The notes under the pieces are model-generated. The model was given only the letters and a program-made list of their open reading frames with translations. It did not search any database and had not been told where the DNA came from. A stretch of 6,916 bases of DNA from Holophagaceae bacterium UBA1801 (lineage in GTDB: Bacteria > Acidobacteriota > Holophagae > Holophagales > Holophagaceae). Below, one piece after another: positions 1 to 5,140 of the stretch. A program made the translations under genes and the position numbers. Where the stretch lies: contig DCFP01000074.1 of NCBI GenBank assembly GCA_002319925.1, positions 5,917 to 12,832 of the forward strand, read 5' to 3'. Each line of letters opens with the position of its first letter. Within the stretch, counting starts at the first letter, position 1.

Positions 1-798
1 GCTGATGCCGCAGGCGATGTAGAGGGTGGGGCTGACGACCTTGCCGGTCTGGCCCACCTGCATGCTGTGGGGAATGCCCCAGCCCGCGTCCACCGCCGCG
101 CGGCTCGCGCCGACGACGCCGCCGAGGGCGTCGGCCAGTTCTTCCAGGATCTTGAAGTTGGCGCCTTCCTTCATGCCGCGCCCGCCGGAGACGATGATGT
201 CCGCCTCGGTGAGATCCACCTTGCCACCGGCCTTGGCGATGATTTCCTTCACGATGGCCTTGAAGTCCGAAGCACCCGCAGGGATGGCTTCCACGGCTCC
301 CGCCTTGGCGCAGGGCGTTGCGGCGAACACGTTGGGGCGTGTCGTGGCGACCTGGATGGGGCTTTCGAAGTCGACGGTGGCGAAGGCCTTGCCTGCGTAG
401 ACCGGGCGGAGGGCCTGCAGTTTTCCGTCCTTCATGGAGAGTCCGGTCACATCCGCGGCGTACCCGGCGCCTAGACGGGCAGCCACTCGCGGCGCCACAT
501 CCTTGCCCGTGGAGGTCGCGGCGGCGAGGAAGACCGTGGCGCCTTTCGCCTTCACCGCATCCGCCAGCACGCGCGCATAGCTGTCGCTGGAATAGGCGGC
601 GAGGCAGGCATCGTCGGCCTTGAGGATCACATCGGCGCCATAGGCCGCGGCTTCCTCGGCGCCGGCAAGGCCAGTACCGGCGAAGATGGCTCCCACCTGC
701 TTGCCGCTGGCATCCGCCAGACGCCGAGCTTCGCTCAAGGCCTCGAGCGAGGGCTTGCGGACTTTCCCATCCTTCAATTCACAAAACACCAGAATCAT
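1..798 (-). CDS. etfA: Electron transfer flavoprotein alpha subunit (EtfA), C-terminus cut by window edge
   Basis: EtfA carries the FAD of the cytoplasmic EtfAB heterodimer, which takes electrons from acyl-CoA and related dehydrogenases and passes them on to a quinone reductase or another acceptor. 266 residues are visible and about 50 are missing for a family of roughly 310-330. The N-terminal alpha/beta domain opens MILVFCELKDGKVRK. The FAD domain shows SGGRGMKEG (residues 204-212), SRAAVDAG (232-239), VGQTGK (248-253) and LYIACGIS (259-266), the standard FAD-binding signature. The start at 798 is chosen because GGGG at 805-808 then sits 6 nt upstream; an in-frame ATG at 804 would abut that GGGG and adds only two residues. 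The gene lies 39 bp downstream of etfB on the same strand, clearly one operon. The motifs look like a canonical ETF; whether it is a bifurcating type cannot be judged here. Confidence 0.97.
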   Translation of the reverse strand, partial: MILVFCELKDGKVRKPSLEALSEARRLADASGKQVGAIFAGTGLAGAEEAAAYGADVILKADDACLAAYSSDSYARVLADAVKAKGATVFLAAATSTGKDVAPRVAARLGAGYAADVTGLSMKDGKLQALRPVYAGKAFATVDFESPIQVATTRPNVFAATPCAKAGAVEAIPAGASDFKAIVKEIIAKAGGKVDLTEADIIVSGGRGMKEGANFKILEELADALGGVVGASRAAVDAGWGIPHSMQVGQTGKVVSPTLYIACGIS

Positions 799-837
799 CG
801 TCATCCCCGATCGTGAAAATTCGTTCCAATTCGTGGT
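799..837 (-). other. etfB-etfA intercistronic gap with short direct repeat
   Basis: The 39-bp gap between the two ETF genes contains AATTCGT twice (818-824 and 828-834), spaced exactly 10 bp, in a locally AT-rich stretch ahead of the etfA start. There is no hairpin with a T-tract, so read-through transcription is expected. The repeat may simply keep the etfA ribosome binding region unstructured. Confidence 0.4.
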
Positions 838-1587
838 CTAGAGAACCTTCGCTTCGTTCTTGAGCAGGTTCAGCAGGGTCGCGGCCTGGGTGGCTGCGTC
901 GCCTTCCAGTTTCTTGCCTTCGGGGCGGGCCGGGGGCAGCGCCATGCTGGATACCTTGGCCATAGCCGAGATCGCTGCGCCGTCCACTTCTTCGATGGGT
1001 TTCTTCTTGGCGGCCATGATGCCCTTCAGGCTGGCATAGCGGGGTTCGTTGAGGCCGCGCTGGGCCGTGATCACGGCGGGCAGGGAGCCTTCCACGATCT
1101 CGGTGCCTGCGTCGCCTTCCCGTTCGGCGCGGAAGGTGCCTTCGCCCAGTTCGAGCTTCGTCACGAGGTTGGCCTGGGCCAAACCCATCCGCTCGGCCAC
1201 CATGGGGCCCACGGCGCCGTTATCCGAACCGAAGCCCTTGTTGCCGAAGAACAGAAGGTCGAAGCCCTTGCCCTCGGCGAAGGCGCTCACAGTCTGGGCG
1301 ATGGCCATGGGGTCGCCGGTCTCGGAGGATTTGATCAGCACCGCCTGGTCGGCGCCCAGGGCCAGCGCATTGCGGAGGATGTCCTTGGCCTTGTCCTCGC
1401 CCACGGCCACGGCGGTCACTTCCGCGCCCTTGGACTCCTTGAGTCGCAAAGCCTCTTCCAGCGCGTATTCATCGTAGGGGCTGGTGATCCATTTCACATC
1501 CGCCGGGTCAAGGCTTCGGCCGTCGGCGGCAATCTTGATCTTGGTCTCGGTGTCGGGCACCTGCTTGAGGGCGACGAGGATCTTCAT
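838..1587 (-). CDS. etfB: Electron transfer flavoprotein beta subunit (EtfB)
   Basis: This is the 249-residue partner of EtfA. In the family it binds AMP (or a second FAD in bifurcating forms) and contacts the dehydrogenase partner. Visible hallmarks are VALKQVPDT (residues 5-13), SPYDEYALEEALRLKE (36-51, family usually NPYDE), ALALGADQAVL (74-84), the nucleotide-binding loop around FGNKGFGSDNG (114-124) and the C-terminal LNEPRYASLKGIMAAKKKP (179-197), which is the recognition-loop region. Length is normal for the family (about 250-260). The start at 1587 is supported by an ACGGAG ribosome binding site 6 nt upstream; a longer reading frame to 1698 would add 37 residues unlike any ETF and would run over the promoter. 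It is the first gene of an etfB-etfA operon. Next to the ETF no dehydrogenase or ETF:quinone oxidoreductase is visible in the window, so the electron donor is unknown. Confidence 0.98.
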   Translation of the reverse strand: MKILVALKQVPDTETKIKIAADGRSLDPADVKWITSPYDEYALEEALRLKESKGAEVTAVAVGEDKAKDILRNALALGADQAVLIKSSETGDPMAIAQTVSAFAEGKGFDLLFFGNKGFGSDNGAVGPMVAERMGLAQANLVTKLELGEGTFRAEREGDAGTEIVEGSLPAVITAQRGLNEPRYASLKGIMAAKKKPIEEVDGAAISAMAKVSSMALPPARPEGKKLEGDAATQAATLLNLLKNEAKVL

Positions 1588-1612
1588 GGGCACTCCGTTG
1601 AAAATCAAAGGA

Positions 1613-1628
1613 CATCTTTGCAAAGATG
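1613..1628. promoter_or_regulatory. Perfect 16-bp palindrome in the etfBA leader, candidate operator
   Basis: CATCTTTGCAAAGATG equals its own reverse complement over all 16 bases. It lies between the etfB start and the proposed -10 box, about +5 to +20 relative to the inferred transcription start near 1633. That is a usual place for a repressor to block transcription. As RNA it could fold only into a 6-bp stem with a UGCA loop, so a DNA-binding dimer is the better guess. Which regulator would bind is unknown. Confidence 0.5.
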
Positions 1629-1639
1629 CAGAGTCGGCC

Positions 1640-1668
1640 ATTCTACCCTGATGCGGGCCCCCTGTCGC
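1640..1668 (-). promoter_or_regulatory. Candidate sigma70-type promoter for etfBA
   Basis: Read on the minus strand, GCGACA (1668-1663, 4 of 6 to TTGACA) is followed by a 17-nt spacer and TAGAAT (1645-1640, 5 of 6 to TATAAT). Transcription would begin near 1633 and give a leader of about 46 nt before the etfB start, with the ribosome binding site near its end. Spacing and position are ideal; no experimental support is visible. Confidence 0.5.
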
Positions 1669-1685
1669 TTGTGGACAGGGGCCCG
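1654..1685. repeat. GC-rich hairpin between etfB and the divergent gene
   Basis: CGGGCCCCCTGTC (1654-1666) and GACAGGGGCCCG (1674-1685) are inverted copies with one extra C in the left arm, separated by a 7-nt loop GCTTGTG. Twelve base pairs form apart from the bulged C. No T-tract follows on either strand, so it does not look like an intrinsic terminator. The left arm and loop contain the proposed -35 box of etfBA, so it may act as a regulatory cruciform or a protein site. Confidence 0.55.
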
Positions 1686-1734
1686 ACCCATGTCTCATTC
1701 AAGATCCATGGAGAGGTTCTGATACAGTTCCCCC

Positions 1735-2244
1735 ATGGGAATGCACGCGGATGACAGGGCCTATCGGTTCCGGGGCCAATACACGGAGCGGGATATCGAG
1801 GCCTTGGCGCAGTTCACGGTTTCCCAGTTCCTGGACAAGCGCCTTGGGCGGGCCACGGTTTCCGCGGTCATCCTGCTGGCCGTTGCGGCGGTCCTGTTCC
1901 GATCCTGGATCGTGATGATCGCTGGATTCGCGGTGATTCTCGGCGTCTCTGCGCTGGTGAGGTACGTGATCCTGCCTCGGCGCCTGATCCATCATGCCCG
2001 GCAGATGGCCGGTACCGCTGGATCCCACGAGATCACCATGGAGCAGAACGGAATCCGGCACCGGCGGGATGATCAGGAACAGTACATCGAAAGAAGTGCC
2101 ATCAGCCGCATCGTTCTGCACAAAGCTCATCTCTTCATCCTGCTGAAACCCGCGGGCTGTCTGATGTTGCCGCTCGATTGGATCCTGCCGCCCGCGACCA
2201 TTGAAGGCGTGGCGAAGCGACTCGTGGGACGTGATGATGCCTAG
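1735..2244 (+). CDS. Small membrane protein, YcxB-like C-terminal domain shape
   Basis: This 169-residue protein has a short polar N-terminus (residues 1-39), two closely spaced hydrophobic helices (about 40-55 and 58-78) split by the short turn RSW, a basic cluster PRRLIHHAR just after the second helix, and a soluble C-terminal part (about 95-165). The C-terminal part runs beta-like through HEITMEQNGIRHRR, then a region with an acidic/Tyr stretch, and ends with an LPLDWILPP segment before a final helix. This resembles the YcxB-like family, whose members have two helices followed by a PH-like domain ending in an I-P-(K/x)-x-x-F type segment; the function of that family is unknown. The start is set by an upstream in-frame stop at 1720-1722; ATG at 1741 is an alternative. 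No ribosome binding site lies at normal distance. The end overlaps murG by 8 nt, suggesting translational coupling. Family assignment is by pattern only. Confidence 0.65.
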   Translation: MGMHADDRAYRFRGQYTERDIEALAQFTVSQFLDKRLGRATVSAVILLAVAAVLFRSWIVMIAGFAVILGVSALVRYVILPRRLIHHARQMAGTAGSHEITMEQNGIRHRRDDQEQYIERSAISRIVLHKAHLFILLKPAGCLMLPLDWILPPATIEGVAKRLVGRDDA

Positions 2245-3307
2245 CAAACCGGACTTCAAGGATGCCCTCGTCTTCACCGGAGGCGGCACGGGAGGTCACT
2301 TCTTCCCTGCCGTGGCGCTGGCCGAAGGGGCTCGAAAGCGCTGGCCAGACAGGCCCATTGTCTTCGTTGGCGCCACCCGCGGCATCGAGGCGAAGCGGCT
2401 GCCTGAAAGCGGTTGGCCCCATCTCCTGCTCGATGTGGAAGGCTTTCTCGGCCGTTCGCCCTTGGCGGTCTTCCGGTCCATGCGCAAGCTGTGGAGCGCC
2501 CGGCGCGCCTTGATCAAGCTATGGAAACAGCAGCGCCCCGCCGCGGTCATCGCAACGGGAGGTTACGGTTCGGGTCCGGCGGTGCTTGCAGCGAAGCGGC
2601 TGGGGATCCCCTATTTCCTGCATGAGTCCAATGCACAGCCAGGCCTGCTGGTGAAGCGGGTTGCCACGGGCGCGCGCCGGATCTGGTGTGGCATGGAGGC
2701 CGTGAAGGACAGGCTGCCTGGAGCCAGTTGTCTTTTGGTGGGAACGCCCGTGCGCGAGGCCTTTCTTCGGCCCTTCAAGCCCATGGAGCATCTGGAAGCG
2801 CCTTACCGTGTAATTGTGCTGGGAGGCAGCGGCGGAGCCCGCGCCCTCAACGAAGCCGTGATGGAACTCGCACCGCGGTTGCTGGACCGCTTTCCGGAGT
2901 GGGACATCCTGCACCAAACCGGGACGAGGGATTTCCAGGATCTGAGCCAGCGATCGCGACATGCCAGGCACCAGCTCCAGGCCTTCCTAGAGAATGTCGA
3001 TGGCGATATGGAGGCGGCAAGCCTGGTGGTGAGCCGCTCCGGCGCCAGCACCTGCGCGGAGCTGAAGGTCTGCGGCCGCCCCGCCATCCTCGTGCCCATG
3101 CCGGGCAGCGCCGGGGATCATCAGACCATGAACGCCCTGGCCATGGTGTCCGAAGGCCATGCGATCCACGTTCCCCAGAACGGTCAACTCGTGGAAGCGC
3201 TGGAACGGGAAATGGCCAGGTTGATGGGTGATGCAACCGCACGGGGCGTCTTTGCGGCGCCCGAACGCAATCAGGCCGTGGAGCGTTGCCTGGCCGATCT
3301 CACATAG
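2237..3307 (+). CDS. murG: UDP-N-acetylglucosamine--MurNAc-pentapeptide-lipid N-acetylglucosamine transferase (MurG)
   Basis: MurG is the GT28 glycosyltransferase that adds GlcNAc from UDP-GlcNAc to lipid I, giving lipid II on the inner face of the cytoplasmic membrane. The 356-residue length is standard. Visible motifs are the first glycine-rich loop TGGGTGGH (14-21), GGYGSGP (108-114), HESNAQPG (129-136), VGTPVR (168-173), the second glycine-rich loop GGSGGARALN (196-205), HQTG (226-229), SRSGASTCAEL (266-276) and DHQTMNA (294-300). The counterparts of E. coli His19, Tyr106, Asn128, Arg164, Ser192, Glu269, Gln289 and Asn292 all appear present, so the enzyme should be active. Deviations are GGSGGA for GGSQGA and HESN for HEQN. 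The start at 2237 places GGGA 7 nt upstream; ATG 2234 and GTG 2231 are in frame. No murC, ftsW or ftsQ flanks it, so it lies outside a dcw cluster, and a second copy elsewhere cannot be excluded. Confidence 0.97.
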   Translation: MPSKPDFKDALVFTGGGTGGHFFPAVALAEGARKRWPDRPIVFVGATRGIEAKRLPESGWPHLLLDVEGFLGRSPLAVFRSMRKLWSARRALIKLWKQQRPAAVIATGGYGSGPAVLAAKRLGIPYFLHESNAQPGLLVKRVATGARRIWCGMEAVKDRLPGASCLLVGTPVREAFLRPFKPMEHLEAPYRVIVLGGSGGARALNEAVMELAPRLLDRFPEWDILHQTGTRDFQDLSQRSRHARHQLQAFLENVDGDMEAASLVVSRSGASTCAELKVCGRPAILVPMPGSAGDHQTMNALAMVSEGHAIHVPQNGQLVEALEREMARLMGDATARGVFAAPERNQAVERCLADLT

Positions 3308-3767
3308 AACCGTGAGCCTTGCCCTTGGCGATGATGGCGGCGGTGGAATAGAAGTGGTAGTACTTCGCATAATCACCGGCGGTCTTGCCGTTGGCGTCCT
3401 TGGCATCCCGGTAGGCGCCATGCTTGACCAGCACGGAGGCGAATTCATCCAGGCCGTAGTAGCCCGCGATGATGAGGGGAGTGCATTCATTGGCGATCGT
3501 ATTGTAGGCGTAGGTGGACTTGATGTTCGGGTCGGCGCCCTGCTGCAGGAGGTACTCGGTGACGGGCATCGTGCGGTAGTAGACCGCCCACATGAGTACG
3601 GTCCAACCCCACTTATCCATGTCGTTGACCTTCTCGCCGCCCTTGAGGGCCGCCTTGACGGCCTCCAGATCCCCTGCGATGGCCGCGCGGGACAGGGTCG
3701 TTCCGCCGTGCAGGGCGACGGCGAAACCGAGCAGGAAGGGAAGGGGCCATTTCAACAGGGAGCGCAT
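3300..3767 (-). CDS. Secreted ankyrin-repeat protein
   Basis: The 155-residue product begins MRSLLKWPLPFLLGFAVALHG, a basic start followed by a hydrophobic core typical of a Sec signal peptide, with cleavage likely near residues 18-22. The rest is ankyrin repeats: about 24-51 (TLSRAAIAGDLEAVKAAL), 53-82 (WGWTVLMWAVYYR and LLQQGADPNIK), 95-124 (CTPLIIAGYYGLDEFASVLV) and a partial last one 126-148 (NGKTAGDYAKYY). Such repeats bind proteins; no enzyme domain is present. The mature protein is predicted to be periplasmic and is rich in Tyr. The start at 3767 is chosen for the strong GAGAGG ribosome binding site 7 nt upstream and because the signal peptide begins there; an in-frame ATG at 3851 would bury the signal peptide and overlap the promoter. 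The 3' end overlaps that of convergent murG by 8 bp. The partner is unknown. Confidence 0.87.
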   Translation of the reverse strand: MRSLLKWPLPFLLGFAVALHGGTTLSRAAIAGDLEAVKAALKGGEKVNDMDKWGWTVLMWAVYYRTMPVTEYLLQQGADPNIKSTYAYNTIANECTPLIIAGYYGLDEFASVLVKHGAYRDAKDANGKTAGDYAKYYHFYSTAAIIAKGKAHGSM

Positions 3768-3829
3768 GTCATACCTCTCGGGAATCTGGTTAAGTCCTTT
3801 GATGCAGTTTGCCGAGTCTGCTGAAGTCG

Positions 3830-3858
3830 TGGGCAGCCTAGAATGAGTCATTTAGAAT
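3830..3858 (+). promoter_or_regulatory. Weak candidate promoter of the S41-like/yibQ operon
   Basis: On the plus strand TGGGCA (3830-3835, 4 of 6 to TTGACA) stands 17 nt before TAGAAT (3853-3858, 5 of 6 to TATAAT). It would lie face to face with the ankyrin promoter on almost the same bases and give a leader of about 120 nt. An alternative -10-like TAGAAC at 3960-3965 has no recognisable -35 box but would give a very short leader. Neither is firm. Confidence 0.25.
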
Positions 3859-3863
3859 GTCAA
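3835..3863 (-). promoter_or_regulatory. Candidate promoter of the ankyrin gene
   Basis: On the minus strand a perfect TTGACA (3863-3858) is followed by a 17-nt spacer and TAGGCT (3840-3835), which keeps the T1, A2 and T6 positions of a -10 box but only 3 of 6 overall. Transcription would start near 3828, giving a leader of about 60 nt and excluding the longer reading frame beginning at 3851. Confidence 0.5.
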
Positions 3864-3988
3864 TGCGCCTAGTACCGAAGCTGCATCTGAATGATGCGGG
3901 TGGATATGACCTCCACAATGCAACCCGGCTTCCGTCGTCCATCTCCTGACCCCTGCCCCTAGAACCTCGGTCCTGCCACACTGTTCCC

Positions 3989-5137
3989 ATGAATCAACGC
4001 ACCTGGCTCGCCATTCTGACCTTGCCTTTCGTGACCGCCTTCACCTACCCGATGGTGTTCCAGCAGGCGCAACCTATCGTCAAGATCGAGACACCGAAGA
4101 ATCCCCAGGACCCGCTCTCGGGGCTTTCGGACATCCAGGACGTGCTCTCGAACGTGCGGGACTACTACGTGGACACGCCCGACATGGAGAAGGTCATCGC
4201 CGGTGGAATCCAGGCGGCCCTGGAACGGGCGCACCCCATGAACGCCTACCTCACGCCGGAAGAACTGCGATTGCCCGATCCGGGCCCGGCCCAGGCAGGG
4301 CTGATGGTGCTCAAGAAATCCATCTGGGCGCAGGTGATCGCAGTGACTCCAGGGAGCCCCGCTGCGAAGGCGGGCATGCAGGTGGGCGATGTCATCCGGA
4401 AAATCGATGGTGATTCCGTCAGCACCATGAGCGCCTGGACCATCGAGCGCCGCTTGAAGGGCACTGTGGGATCCGAACTCAATCTCGTGAAATACGACAG
4501 TGCCAACGGCCAGATCAAGCAGGTCACCCTGAAGCGGGAAGTGATCCTGCGCCCGGCCATCTCCGCGCGCAAGGACCCCAAGGCTACCGTGATCGAGCTC
4601 CCTGATCTTTCGACTGGCCGTGCGATGGAATTGAAGGCCATGCTTGGAACACTCGACCGGAAACTGCCTCTCGTGCTGGATCTGCGCGAGTGTGCCGGCG
4701 GCGACCTCACGGAAGCCGCGATGGTGGCAGGACTCTTCGCGGGCGATGGCACCCTCGTGTCCGTGCAGGAAGCAGGCAAGCCCGATCGCTCCGTGATGGC
4801 CGTCAGTGCTGGTCTACAACCATTCCCGGAATTCGCCGTGCTTCAGGGCTATGGTACCGTCGGCGCTAGCGAAGGGCTGGTCTCGTTCCTCAAGAAGCAA
4901 GCGCTGCTCACCATCGGCGAGAAGACCGCCGGGCTGGGCGTGGAACGCAATCGTTTCCCCCTCAAGCAGGGTGGGGCCGTCGAACTGGTCAATCGTCGGT
5001 GGCTGGGTGCCGGCGGCGAGAAACTGGACCGGCAGGGCGTCGAACCTGTTGAAGTCCTCAAGGGCCTGCAGCCCAACGAGGACCCTCTGCCCAAGGTCCT
5101 GGAGATCATGGCCACCAAGCTGAAGAAGGCGGCCTGA
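3989..5137 (+). CDS. PDZ and S41 (CtpA-like) protein lacking catalytic residues, predicted pseudoprotease
   Basis: This 382-residue envelope protein has the layout of carboxy-terminal processing proteases: an N-terminal signal peptide or anchor (about residues 5-20), a helical segment with DVLSNVRDYYVDTPDMEKV (51-69) and HPMNAYLTPEEL (82-93, compare DPxSxYLxPEE), a PDZ domain (about 101-185, with VTPGSPAAKAGMQVGDVIRKI) and an S41 core (about 198-360, with LVLDLRECAGGDLTEA). In E. coli Prc the active site is Ser430 in SASASE, Asp441 and Lys455 in GEPTFGKG. Here the matching segments are TVGASE and GEKTAGLG, so Ser becomes Gly292 and Lys becomes Leu316; the Asp position falls on K302/K303. The protein should not cleave peptides. 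It has no frameshift or stop and starts a two-gene operon with the deacetylase 3 bp downstream. No clear ribosome binding site precedes the ATG. A binding or scaffold role is inferred. Confidence 0.87.
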   Translation: MNQRTWLAILTLPFVTAFTYPMVFQQAQPIVKIETPKNPQDPLSGLSDIQDVLSNVRDYYVDTPDMEKVIAGGIQAALERAHPMNAYLTPEELRLPDPGPAQAGLMVLKKSIWAQVIAVTPGSPAAKAGMQVGDVIRKIDGDSVSTMSAWTIERRLKGTVGSELNLVKYDSANGQIKQVTLKREVILRPAISARKDPKATVIELPDLSTGRAMELKAMLGTLDRKLPLVLDLRECAGGDLTEAAMVAGLFAGDGTLVSVQEAGKPDRSVMAVSAGLQPFPEFAVLQGYGTVGASEGLVSFLKKQALLTIGEKTAGLGVERNRFPLKQGGAVELVNRRWLGAGGEKLDRQGVEPVEVLKGLQPNEDPLPKVLEIMATKLKKAA

Positions 5138-5140
5138 TAC

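Noticed and set aside
1588..1698. 37-residue N-terminal extension of EtfB
   Set aside because: It has no similarity to ETF N-termini, crosses the proposed promoter and palindrome, and the ATG at 1587 has a good ribosome binding site.
2201..2236. Upstream ATG at 2201 for MurG
   Set aside because: It would extend 12 residues beyond the usual MurG start and overlap the previous gene by 44 nt; starts at 2234/2237 have a ribosome binding site.
3768..3851. 28-residue extension of the ankyrin protein
   Set aside because: It would place a clear signal peptide inside the protein and overlap the TTGACA promoter region; the 3767 start has a strong GAGAGG site.
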